Assembly (NCBI GenBank): GCA_015060535.1
Contig: SUYH01000009.1
Span: 1 to 64,000 of the forward strand
DNA: 64,000 nt
Source: Prevotella sp.
GTDB lineage: Bacteria; Bacteroidota; Bacteroidia; Bacteroidales; Bacteroidaceae
Direction: 5' to 3'
Both the position numbers and the translations under genes were made by a program. This document shows positions 19,857 through 27,502 of the stretch, piece after piece (position 1 is the first letter of the stretch; each line of letters begins with the position of its first letter). The notes under the pieces are model-generated. The model was given only the letters and a program-made list of their open reading frames with translations. It made no database searches and was not told where the DNA came from.

Positions 19857-21341
19857 ATGAATACGAAAAGACATTTGCTGATGACTCTGGCTGTTGGGCT
19901 TGCCCTGAGTGTGCAGGCGCAGACTCCAGCCTTCCCTACAGCTGAGGGCTTTGGCCGCTTTGCTTCGGGAGGACGTGGCGGCAAGGTTGTTGAAGTGACC
20001 AATCTCAGCGACAGCGGCGAGGGTTCCCTGCGTTGGGCTCTGACAGATGCAGGGCGCGAGAATGCCACCATCGTATTTCGCGTCAGCGGCATCATTACGA
20101 TAGGCCCTAACCCCCAGCGTAAGGGCGAGAACTCCATCCGTGCCAAGCTTAAGAATGTAACCATCGCGGGACAGACAGCCCCTGGTGAGGGTATCCTGAT
20201 ACGAGGCGGCAAGCTGAACCTGGGTGGCTCCGACAATGTCATCATCCGCAACATTCGTGCCCGTCTGGGTGTTAAGGAACTGCAGCGCGAGGACGGCGAG
20301 ACGGATGCCAGCTACAAGAAGCGGTGCTTCATTGAGGGTGGTGCCATAGGTATTGAAAATGCCCAGAATGTCATCATCGACCACTGCTGCTTCGGCTGGA
20401 GTGGAGAAGAGAACATGACCGTCTACGACAACCATTTTACGACTGTTCAGTGGTGCATTGTACATGAGGGTCTCTACGATGCAGGCCATAAGAAAGGTGT
20501 GCGAGGCTATGGGTGTCAGTGGGGAGGCTCGCCGGCAACGTTCCATCATAACCTGTTGGCCAACAACGACAGCCGTAGTGCACGTATCAATGGAGCTACA
20601 AACCCAAAGGTTGACAAGAACGTGTTTTTGGAATACCAGAACAACGTCAATTTCAACTGGGGACGACGTAACTCGTGCTATGGTGGTGAGAACGAGGCTG
20701 GCGAAGGTAGTTCGCATGAATGCAACTTTATGGGCAACTACTATAAGCCTGGTCCAGCCCATCCTGCCGATAACGTCTTGATAGAGCTCTCGCAGGCGCG
20801 AAAGGGTAAGCAGCTTACAGGCCCGTCGCTATGGTATTTCGCCGATAATGTGATGGAAGGCCAGAAGTCGAAGGACAACTGGACACTGGTTGGCAACAAG
20901 ACTGGGTTCAGTGTGGAACAGATGAAGCAGGACAAGCCTCTGACCAAGCCCGCGTATGCGCGCTACCTCACACCTGCTGAGTCGGCCAAGAAAGCCTACA
21001 AGCACGTGCTGCAGAAAGCAGGTACTATTCACCGCGATGCTGTAGAACGGCGTATCATTGAGGATGTGAAAAACGGGACTCCGCGTTATAGCGGGCGGAG
21101 TGCCCACCGACAAGGCATCATCGATTCTCCAGCTGATGCTGACGGATGGCCTGCGTATGCTGATGCCGTCGCTCCCACCGACAGTGACCACGACGGCATG
21201 CCCGATGAGTGGGAGAAGGCTCACGGACTGAACCCCTCTGACCCTGAAGATGGAAAGAGGGTGGTGTCAAAGGAAGGCTATACTGCCTTGGAAGTCTACC
21301 TCAATGGTCTGATGGGGGAGAAGGTGGAAATGATACGTTAG
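19857..21341 (+). CDS. Secreted pectate lyase, polysaccharide lyase family 1
   Basis: The 494-residue protein has a signal peptide (residues 1-21, cleavage near VQA|QTP). A parallel beta-helix pectate lyase domain follows, with GFGRFASGGRGGKVVEVTNL at the start and IDHCCFGWS and NNDSRSARING further on. The C-terminal part has DSDHDGMPDEWEKAHGLNP, a calcium-binding thrombospondin-type-3-like motif common in Bacteroidota PL1 enzymes. It would cut de-esterified homogalacturonan by beta-elimination. It lies 19 nt after the sulfatase-fold gene and may be in its operon, far from the main pectin locus. It converges with mnmA across about 10 nt with no clear terminator. Confidence 0.87.
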   Translation: MNTKRHLLMTLAVGLALSVQAQTPAFPTAEGFGRFASGGRGGKVVEVTNLSDSGEGSLRWALTDAGRENATIVFRVSGIITIGPNPQRKGENSIRAKLKNVTIAGQTAPGEGILIRGGKLNLGGSDNVIIRNIRARLGVKELQREDGETDASYKKRCFIEGGAIGIENAQNVIIDHCCFGWSGEENMTVYDNHFTTVQWCIVHEGLYDAGHKKGVRGYGCQWGGSPATFHHNLLANNDSRSARINGATNPKVDKNVFLEYQNNVNFNWGRRNSCYGGENEAGEGSSHECNFMGNYYKPGPAHPADNVLIELSQARKGKQLTGPSLWYFADNVMEGQKSKDNWTLVGNKTGFSVEQMKQDKPLTKPAYARYLTPAESAKKAYKHVLQKAGTIHRDAVERRIIEDVKNGTPRYSGRSAHRQGIIDSPADADGWPAYADAVAPTDSDHDGMPDEWEKAHGLNPSDPEDGKRVVSKEGYTALEVYLNGLMGEKVEMIR

Positions 21342-21351
21342 CGATTGCCTG

Positions 21352-22461
21352 CTAAAGAGTAATCTCGCCTGAGCCGTAGCAGCGATGGTGGTCTGCGTCG
21401 TAAATGACGCAGAATTGGCCTGGGGCTACTCCATGAATGGGTGCTTCTGCATGAACCATGTATCTCCCTTCACCCAAAGTCTCTAATCGGGCAGGCAGAT
21501 AGTCGGGCGTGTGGCGTATTTTCAGCGTGATATCGGTTGGAGGCAGTTGTCCGTTGATACTATGGAAATCATGAATTGGGAAGTGTTGTGTATAGGCACT
21601 CTCAGGGTCGTAGCCATGCGAGACGTAGATGATGTTCTGCTTGATGTCTTTCTTGATGACAAACCAGGGACCACCACCTAGTCCCATTCCTTTTCGCTGT
21701 CCGATGGTATGAAACCAATGCCCCTTGTGTTGGCCTATCTTACGGCCCGTCTCCAGTTCAATGACATCGCCAGGCAGCTCGCCCAGATAGCGACGGATAT
21801 AGTCGTTGTAGTTGATTTTTCCCAAGAAACAGATGCCCTGCGAGTCACGACGGTGGGCAGGTGCCAGGTGCTCGCGGTCGGCTATTGCGCGCACCTCCTC
21901 CTTCATCATGTGACCTATGGGGAATAGCGCCTTCTTCAGCTGCCAGTCGTATATCTGCGCAAGAAAGTCCGTCTGGTCCTTTACCGGATCCGGACTCGTG
22001 CAAAGCCATTTTCTCGTCTTAGGCGACCATTCCTCATTCCTAATTCCTAATTCCTCATTTTCGGTTGTGGCATAGTGTCCAGTAGCTATGAGATCGTAGT
22101 CGTGGCCTTGTTTCTCGTGGAAGGCCCCAAACTTGATCAGTCTGTTGCACATCACGTCAGGGTTAGGGGTCAGTCCTGCGCGTACCTTATCCATCGTGTA
22201 GCGTGTAACCTGATCCCAATATTCCTGGTGGCAGTCGATGACTTCCAGCTTGCAGCCATACTTATGCGCTACGGCAGTAGCCATCTCCAGATCCTCCTCA
22301 CTGGAGCAGTCCCACTCTTCGTCTTGCTCCGGTCCTATCTTGATGTAGAAGCAGTCAGGTTTCAATCCCTGTCGGGCCAGTTCGTAGAGCACCACGCTGG
22401 AGTCTACACCCCCTGACAGCAATACTGCAATTCGCTTATTTGCTAATTCTTCTAAATTCAT
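21352..22461 (-). CDS. mnmA: tRNA-specific 2-thiouridylase
   Basis: MnmA thiolates U34 of tRNA-Lys, Glu and Gln. The 369 residues show the PP-loop SGGVDSSV near the N-terminus, the catalytic Cys in PNPDVMCNR, the second catalytic Cys in SQGICFLG, and the C-terminal beta-barrel. The start is ATG at 22461; a TTG two codons upstream is less likely. Residues about 135-144 (ENEELGIRNEE) lie on a heptanucleotide array and look like extra sequence in a variable loop before the conserved SPDPVKDQTDFL. The core enzyme looks intact. A TAACTTTG -7 element lies just upstream. Confidence 0.95.
   Translation of the reverse strand: MNLEELANKRIAVLLSGGVDSSVVLYELARQGLKPDCFYIKIGPEQDEEWDCSSEEDLEMATAVAHKYGCKLEVIDCHQEYWDQVTRYTMDKVRAGLTPNPDVMCNRLIKFGAFHEKQGHDYDLIATGHYATTENEELGIRNEEWSPKTRKWLCTSPDPVKDQTDFLAQIYDWQLKKALFPIGHMMKEEVRAIADREHLAPAHRRDSQGICFLGKINYNDYIRRYLGELPGDVIELETGRKIGQHKGHWFHTIGQRKGMGLGGGPWFVIKKDIKQNIIYVSHGYDPESAYTQHFPIHDFHSINGQLPPTDITLKIRHTPDYLPARLETLGEGRYMVHAEAPIHGVAPGQFCVIYDADHHRCYGSGEITL
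22029..22056. repeat. Heptanucleotide array inside mnmA
   Basis: Four 7-nt units on the plus strand: ATTCCTC, ATTCCTA, ATTCCTA, ATTCCTC. It is read in frame within mnmA. The same TAATTCC core recurs in the spacer at 31662-31682. Confidence 0.92.
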
Positions 22462-22475
22462 TGCCAAATTTTTTG

Positions 22476-22483
22476 CAAAGTTA
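22476..22483 (-). promoter_or_regulatory. -7 element of mnmA
   Basis: TAACTTTG on the minus strand fits the Bacteroidota TAnnTTTG box, 14 nt upstream of the ATG at 22461. No good TTTG -33 box is seen at the normal spacing. Confidence 0.5.
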
Positions 22484-22531
22484 CGAATAATTGACCATTA
22501 TTTTGTATATTTGCCGTAAAATTTATGTCTT

Positions 22532-23386
22532 ATGGTAGAACTGAAGAATGAACAGCTGACCATTCGTGTCGCTGAAAAAGGAGCCGAGCTCCAGAGTGTG
22601 GAGGATAGTGACGGACGTGAGTATATGTGGCAGGCAGGTCCTGAGTGGCCTCGCCATTCACCAGTCCTGTTTCCTATCGTTTGTAGTGTCAACGACCAAA
22701 CCTATCGGGTTGATGGCAAGGAGTATCATTTGCCGCGTCATGGCTTTGCCCGCGACATGGACTTCACGCTGATCAGCCAATCCGACGACAAAGTGACCTT
22801 TGCCCTTCATGAGAGTGAGGAGACGCTACAGGTCTATCCCTACCACTTCAATCTGGCCATCACCTACCGTTTGGAAGGCAATAGGATTCATGTTATTTGG
22901 CATGTGGAGAATACTGACACCCAGGAGATTCACTTCCAAATAGGTGGTCACCCTGCCTTCAACCTGCCTGGTGGTAAGACAGAGGGTATTATCAAACTCG
23001 ACTGTGAGGAGCCTATCGATATCCTGCGCAGCTATGCTGATGGTTCACACGATTTGGTCGATGTTCCTCTGGATGCTGATATGGGGATTTTAGAGGTCAG
23101 CAAAAGCTTCTTCCGCAACGATAGCGTGAAGATTCACAAGAGTCAGACCCACCGTGCCATGCTTATGGATACTGATGGCGAGCCAGCTGTTACTGTCGAT
23201 TACAAGACACCCGTCTGTGCTTTTTGGAGCCCCTTCGGCAAGAATGCTCCCTTCGTCTGCATTGAGCCTTGGTATGGCATTGGCGACCATCGTGGCTTCA
23301 ATGGCGAGTTCAAGGACAAACCCCTGATGAACCACTTGCTGCCAGGAGCCTCGTTCATGTCACGCTACACGATAACGATTGGCTAA
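22532..23386 (+). CDS. Aldose 1-epimerase-like protein (LacX/YeaD type)
   Basis: The 284-residue cytoplasmic protein has a galactose-mutarotase fold. Visible family elements are the early RVAEKGAELQSV, the histidine in PRHGFARD (residues about 71-77), the second histidine in FQIGGHPAFNLPGG, and the late C-terminal glutamate region. These enzymes interconvert sugar anomers; the family member type LacX/YihR has broad or unknown substrate. It diverges from mnmA across 70 nt and converges with rsgA. No signal peptide is present. Placement near metabolism genes gives no specific hint of the sugar. Confidence 0.82.
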   Translation: MVELKNEQLTIRVAEKGAELQSVEDSDGREYMWQAGPEWPRHSPVLFPIVCSVNDQTYRVDGKEYHLPRHGFARDMDFTLISQSDDKVTFALHESEETLQVYPYHFNLAITYRLEGNRIHVIWHVENTDTQEIHFQIGGHPAFNLPGGKTEGIIKLDCEEPIDILRSYADGSHDLVDVPLDADMGILEVSKSFFRNDSVKIHKSQTHRAMLMDTDGEPAVTVDYKTPVCAFWSPFGKNAPFVCIEPWYGIGDHRGFNGEFKDKPLMNHLLPGASFMSRYTITIG

Positions 23387-23404
23387 ACACAATAAAAAAA
23401 ATAA

Positions 23405-23438
23405 CGCGAAGCTTTTTAGTAGGCCTCGCGGTATTTGT
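23405..23438. terminator. Possible hairpin between the epimerase gene and rsgA
   Basis: CGCGAAGC (23405-23412) pairs with GCCTCGCG (23423-23430) with one mismatch. The right arm lies inside the 3' end of rsgA. Only a loose T-rich stretch follows. Confidence 0.4.
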
Positions 23439-24351
23439 TTTCGTCCTTGTCGTCGAGCATAGAGAGGTACGACTGGTATCGGCTCTGGGCGATGTAGTGG
23501 TCTTCTACGGCTTTCAGTACAGCACAGCCTGGCTCATGGGTATGGGTGCAGTCTGAGAACCGGCACTGCTTGGAGAATTCGAAGATTTCCTTGAAATAGC
23601 TGGTCAACTCCTCCCTTTCCATATCGAAGGTTCCGAAGCCCTTGATGCCTGGAGTGTCGATGAGAAAAGAGCTTAGAGGTGAGAGGTTAGAGGTAAGAGG
23701 TATCATTTCCGAGAAGGTGGTGGTGTGCATGCCGGTATTGTGGGCGTCGCTGATTTCAGCAGTACGCTGGTTGGCATGCGGCACCAGTCGGTTGATGAGT
23801 GTCGACTTGCCTACACCCGAGTTGCCTGAGAGTAGGGTGATCTTGCCTTCAAGAAGTGGGCGCAGGTCTTCCATACCCTCACCCGTCTCAGCGGAGATGG
23901 CTCGGCACTCGTAGCCTATCTGCTCATAGAGATTGATGATCATCTGTTGATAGTGTTGCTCGTCAGCAGTCAGCAGGTCTGTTTTGTTGAAGATGAGGAC
24001 GACGGGCACACGATAGGCCTCTGCTGAGGCAAGAAAACGATCGATGAAGGTGGTGGAGGTCTCGGGCTTGCTGACGGTGACAATCAAAAAAGCCTGATCA
24101 ACATTGGCTGCCAGGATGTGGCTCTGTTTGGAGAGGTTGATGCTCTTGCGTATGATGTAGTTGCGCCGATCTTCTATCTCGGTAATCCAATTGCCTTCGC
24201 CTATCGTGACATGGTCACCCACAGCAACGGGATTGGTGGAGCGGATTCCCTTGATACGGAAATTGCCCTTAACCTTACAATCAAATAGCTGGCCATCGTC
24301 CGTCAGGACGGTGTACCAGCTGCCCGTATTCTTAATGACGAGTCCTTTCAT
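23416..24351 (-). CDS. rsgA: Ribosome small subunit-dependent GTPase A
   Basis: RsgA is a circularly permuted GTPase that acts late in 30S maturation. The 311 residues have the N-terminal OB fold, then permuted GTPase motifs in order G4 (FNKTDLL), G1 ([16 protein letters not shown]), G3 (DTPGI), and the C-terminal zinc finger [16 protein letters not shown]. Residues about 217-226, between EMIPL and FLIDTPGI, lie on a heptanucleotide array and make this loop longer than usual by about five residues. The start codon touches the stop of frr with no gap (frr ends 24352), so the two are translationally linked. Confidence 0.96.
   Translation of the reverse strand: MKGLVIKNTGSWYTVLTDDGQLFDCKVKGNFRIKGIRSTNPVAVGDHVTIGEGNWITEIEDRRNYIIRKSINLSKQSHILAANVDQAFLIVTVSKPETSTTFIDRFLASAEAYRVPVVLIFNKTDLLTADEQHYQQMIINLYEQIGYECRAISAETGEGMEDLRPLLEGKITLLSGNSGVGKSTLINRLVPHANQRTAEISDAHNTGMHTTTFSEMIPLTSNLSPLSSFLIDTPGIKGFGTFDMEREELTSYFKEIFEFSKQCRFSDCTHTHEPGCAVLKAVEDHYIAQSRYQSYLSMLDDKDENKYREAY
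23673..23700. repeat. Heptanucleotide array inside rsgA
   Basis: Four 7-nt units on the plus strand: TTAGAGG, TGAGAGG, TTAGAGG, TAAGAGG. They are read in frame as the loop LTSNLSPL just before the G3 motif. Confidence 0.93.
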
Positions 24352-24912
24352 TTAGACTGTCATAATCTCCTTGTTCTTGGCTTCCATCAGTTCGTCGAGT
24401 TTCTTGATGTACTTGTCGTGTAGCTTCTGTAACTCGAGCTCGGCGTCTTTCTCGTTGTCTTCGCTGAGTCCGTCCTTAATGGCCTTCTTCAGCTTGTCCT
24501 TGATGTCGCCACGCACGTTGCGCACCTCGACCTTAGCCTTCTCAGCAATCTTGTTGCACTGCTTCACCAGGTCGCGACGACGCTCCTCGGTGGGCTGGGG
24601 GATACCCAGACGGATAATCTCGCCATTGTTCTCAGGGGTGATGCCCACGTCAGAGTCCATGATGGCTTTCTCGATGTCCTTGATTTGCTTTCGGTCCCAG
24701 GGCTTGATGGCGATGGTACGAGCATCGGGGGTTGACACATTGGCCACCTGGTTCAGGGGAACCTTCTGGCCATACGACTCTACTCTCACACCGCTCAGGA
24801 TGGCTACATTGGCACGTCCGGCTCGGATACGGTTAAGCTCCTCTTCGAGGTACATTGCTGCCATCTCCATGCGCTCTTCAGCAGCGGATAATGTCTCTTT
24901 AACGTCTATCAT
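24352..24912 (-). CDS. frr: Ribosome recycling factor
   Basis: RRF splits post-termination ribosomes together with EF-G. The 186 residues match the family length. Family elements include LNRIRAGRANVAILSGVRVESYG-like sequence near residue 27, IPQPTEERRRDLVKQ (domain junction), and the long three-helix bundle. It starts at ATG 24912 behind a good Bacteroidota promoter (24941-24972). rsgA follows without any gap. Confidence 0.98.
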   Translation of the reverse strand: MIDVKETLSAAEERMEMAAMYLEEELNRIRAGRANVAILSGVRVESYGQKVPLNQVANVSTPDARTIAIKPWDRKQIKDIEKAIMDSDVGITPENNGEIIRLGIPQPTEERRRDLVKQCNKIAEKAKVEVRNVRGDIKDKLKKAIKDGLSEDNEKDAELELQKLHDKYIKKLDELMEAKNKEIMTV

Positions 24913-24940
24913 AATTATTCAGTTTTGGATTTTCTTCCGA

Positions 24941-24972
24941 CAAAGGTACGAATAAGTGAACGAAAAACCAAA
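24941..24972 (-). promoter_or_regulatory. Promoter of frr-rsgA
   Basis: On the minus strand TTTG (24969-24972) and TACCTTTG (24941-24948) are spaced by 20 nt, the Bacteroidota sigma consensus. The upstream block CAAATAAATTTGGTTTTT is also found at the promoter near 42770. The rest of the 236-nt spacer to 25,148 holds the divergent promoter of the sulfhydrylase gene. Confidence 0.8.
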
Positions 24973-25070
24973 TTTATTTGGGTTTTATTTTTCTTCTTAT
25001 ACCTTATTATATTTAGGACATTTAGGCAGAATACCACGATTATGGTATGCAGAATGACGCATTTGTGCTA

Positions 25071-25101
25071 TTGGGGATTTCAGATTTTTGCCGTACCTTT
25101 G
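25071..25101 (+). promoter_or_regulatory. Promoter of the sulfhydrylase-cysK unit
   Basis: TTG at 25071-25073 and TACCTTTG at 25094-25101 are 20 nt apart. The leader to ATG 25149 is about 40 nt. No SAM-riboswitch-like fold was recognised. Confidence 0.65.
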
Positions 25102-25148
25102 CAGCAGAAAAGTTTAATAACCGACAATAAACAGAAAGGAAACAAGTT

Positions 25149-26441
25149 ATGAGCAACAACAAAAAATTACACTTCGAGACTTTACAACTGCATGTAGGAC
25201 AAGAACAGCCCGACCCCGCAACTGATGCGCGTGCCGTACCCATCTACCAGACTACCAGCTACGTGTTCCGTAACTCACAGCATGCTGCCGACCGCTTTGG
25301 TTTGCGCGATGCAGGCAACATCTACGGTCGACTGACCAATTCGACGCAGGGTGTGTTCGAGGACCGTGTGGCAGCCCTGGAAGGTGGCGTGGCTGGTCTG
25401 GCCGTAGCCAGTGGTGCCGCCGCTGTCACCTATGCGCTGCAGAACATCGTGCTGGCAGGCGATCATATCGTAGCAGCTGATAATCTGTATGGTGGTTCGT
25501 TCAACCTGATTACCCACACGCTAGCTAACCAAGGTATCACCAATACCATTGTCAACGTGAACGACCTGGCTGCCGTAGAGGCTGCTATCCAGCCTAACAC
25601 CAAGGTGATCTATGCGGAGACCTTTGGCAATCCGAACAGCGATGTGACCAATATCGATGCGTTGTCAGAGGTGGCCCACAAGCACAACATCCCCCTGATT
25701 ATCGACAACACTTTCGGCACACCCTATATCATCCGTCCACTGGAGCATGGTGCTGACGTGGTGGTACATTCAGCCACGAAGTTTATCGGAGGTCACGGAA
25801 CCTCGCTGGGAGGTGTCATCATCGATGGTGGATCGTTCGACTGGAAGAAGAATGCTGACAAGTATCCCACATTGGGCAAGCCCGATCCCTCCTATCATGG
25901 TGCTGTTTTTGCCGATGTGGCTGGAGCTGCAGCCTTCGTGACGCGTATCCGTGCCGTCATCTTGCGTGACACGGGAGCAACCATCTCGCCCTTCAATGCG
26001 TTTATATTGCTGCAGGGCCTGGAAACGCTGAGCTTGCGTGTTGAGCGCCATGTGGAGAATGCGCTGAAGGTGGTCGATTTCCTGCAGAACCATCCGAAGG
26101 TGGCTAAGGTGAACCACCCTGCAGTAGCTTCTCATCCAGATCACGAGTTGTACAAGAAGCTCTATCCGAAGGGTGCTGGTTCGATTTTCACCTTCGAGAT
26201 CAAGGGTGGTGAGAAGGAGGCTTGGAAGTTCATCGACTCGCTGGAGATTTTCTCGCTGCTGGCTAACGTAGCCGATGTGAAGAGTCTGGTAATACACCCC
26301 TATACCACCACTCACTCGCAGATGACTCCTGAGGAACTGGCACAACAGCACATCACTCCTTCGACCGTCCGTCTGTCCATTGGTACGGAACATATCGACG
26401 ACATTATTGACGATTTGAAACAAGCATTGGAGAAGATTTAA
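25149..26441 (+). CDS. O-acetylhomoserine sulfhydrylase (aminocarboxypropyltransferase)
   Basis: A PLP enzyme of the Cys/Met metabolism family, 430 residues, typical of MetY-type enzymes (longer than cystathionine synthases). It would make homocysteine from O-acetylhomoserine and sulfide. Visible motifs are ALEGGVAGLAVASGAAA near residue 80, the YGGSFNL segment, and the PLP-lysine motif SATKFIGGHGTSLGG (residues about 204-218). cysK lies 25 nt downstream in the same direction, so sulfide assimilation into both homocysteine and cysteine is encoded by one unit. The gene symbol metY or cysD depends on convention. Confidence 0.92.
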   Translation: MSNNKKLHFETLQLHVGQEQPDPATDARAVPIYQTTSYVFRNSQHAADRFGLRDAGNIYGRLTNSTQGVFEDRVAALEGGVAGLAVASGAAAVTYALQNIVLAGDHIVAADNLYGGSFNLITHTLANQGITNTIVNVNDLAAVEAAIQPNTKVIYAETFGNPNSDVTNIDALSEVAHKHNIPLIIDNTFGTPYIIRPLEHGADVVVHSATKFIGGHGTSLGGVIIDGGSFDWKKNADKYPTLGKPDPSYHGAVFADVAGAAAFVTRIRAVILRDTGATISPFNAFILLQGLETLSLRVERHVENALKVVDFLQNHPKVAKVNHPAVASHPDHELYKKLYPKGAGSIFTFEIKGGEKEAWKFIDSLEIFSLLANVADVKSLVIHPYTTTHSQMTPEELAQQHITPSTVRLSIGTEHIDDIIDDLKQALEKI

Positions 26442-26466
26442 GTTAAAAAATAATAGATAAAAGATT

Positions 26467-27414
26467 ATGGCTAAGATTGCAAAACAGTTGACCGACCTGA
26501 TTGGCAACACCCCATTACTCGAACTGAGCAAGTTTTCTGCAAAGAAAGGATTTCAGACTCCGATCATTGCAAAAGTAGAGTTCTTCAACCCCGGTGGCAG
26601 TGTGAAAGACCGTATCGCACTGGCCATGATAGAAGATGCTGAGCAGAAAGGCATCCTCAAGCCTGGAGCTACCATCATCGAACCCACCAGTGGTAACACA
26701 GGTGTCGGACTGGCACTGGTATCAGCCGTACGTGGCTATCACCTCATTCTCACCATGCCCGAGACCATGAGTGTGGAACGTCGTAACCTGGTGAAGGCCT
26801 ATGGTGCCGAGGTGCGTCTGACCAGCGGTAAGGACGGAATGGCTGGTGCTATCCGTGCTGCTGAGGAGTTGCGCGATTCCATCCCTGGCAGTGTCATCCT
26901 GCAGCAGTTCGAGAACCCAGCCAACCCTGCCAAGCACTATGCGACGACAGGTGTGGAGGTATGGAACGATACCGACGGACAGGTAGACATCTTTGTGGCT
27001 GGCGTTGGTACGGGTGGCACCATATCGGGCGTCGGAAAATACCTGAAGGAGAAGAACCCCAACGTGAAGATTGTGGCTGTCGAGCCTGCCTCATCAGCTG
27101 TGCTGAACGGACAGCCCAGTGGACCGCATAAGATTCAGGGCATTGGTGCAGGCTTCGTTCCCAAGACTTATGATGCCAAAGTCATTGACGAGGTGCTCGA
27201 TGTCGAGAACGACGATGCTATCCGCACAGGTCGTGAGATAGCCCAGCAGGAAGGTCTGTTGGTCGGTATCAGTGCCGGTGCTGCCCTCTATGCAGCTATA
27301 CAGGTGGCCAAACGCCCTGAAAATGCAGGTAAGAAGATTGTGGCTTTGCTGCCTGATACGGGTGAGCGATACCTCTCTACCGTGCTCTACGCTTTTGAGG
27401 AATATCCCCTCTAA
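26467..27414 (+). CDS. cysK: Cysteine synthase A (O-acetylserine sulfhydrylase)
   Basis: A PLP-dependent fold-type II enzyme of 315 residues that forms cysteine from O-acetylserine and sulfide. The PLP lysine is in [12 protein letters not shown] (residues about 40-51). The substrate loop [11 protein letters not shown], the phosphate-binding [14 protein letters not shown] and the final GERYLST are all present. It is downstream of the O-acetylhomoserine sulfhydrylase in the same unit. A promoter-plus-dyad region follows its stop. Confidence 0.95.
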   Translation: MAKIAKQLTDLIGNTPLLELSKFSAKKGFQTPIIAKVEFFNPGGSVKDRIALAMIEDAEQKGILKPGATIIEPTSGNTGVGLALVSAVRGYHLILTMPETMSVERRNLVKAYGAEVRLTSGKDGMAGAIRAAEELRDSIPGSVILQQFENPANPAKHYATTGVEVWNDTDGQVDIFVAGVGTGGTISGVGKYLKEKNPNVKIVAVEPASSAVLNGQPSGPHKIQGIGAGFVPKTYDAKVIDEVLDVENDDAIRTGREIAQQEGLLVGISAGAALYAAIQVAKRPENAGKKIVALLPDTGERYLSTVLYAFEEYPL

Positions 27415-27436
27415 GATAAAATTTCTACGAAAAAAT

Positions 27437-27467
27437 TTTGTAGTGTGGCATAAGTTTTATAACTTTG
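27437..27467 (+). promoter_or_regulatory. Promoter of the sensor kinase pair
   Basis: TTTG (27437-27440), then exactly 19 nt, then TAACTTTG (27460-27467): a textbook Bacteroidota promoter. The leader to the ATG at 27503 is about 30 nt. Confidence 0.85.
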
Positions 27468-27475
27468 CCACACTA
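27441..27475. promoter_or_regulatory. Dyad overlapping the kinase promoter
   Basis: TAGTGTGGC (27441-27449) and GCCACACTA (27467-27475) are perfect inverted copies, 17 nt apart. They occupy the spacer and the -7/+1 region. It could be an operator, or the cysK terminator, since TTTCTTT follows. Confidence 0.7.
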
Positions 27476-27502
27476 TTTCTTTACTATTGACTATAAACAA
27501 AC

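Noticed and set aside
24973..25148. SAM riboswitch before the O-acetylhomoserine sulfhydrylase gene
   Set aside because: The promoter leaves a leader of only about 40 nt and no riboswitch core was recognised.
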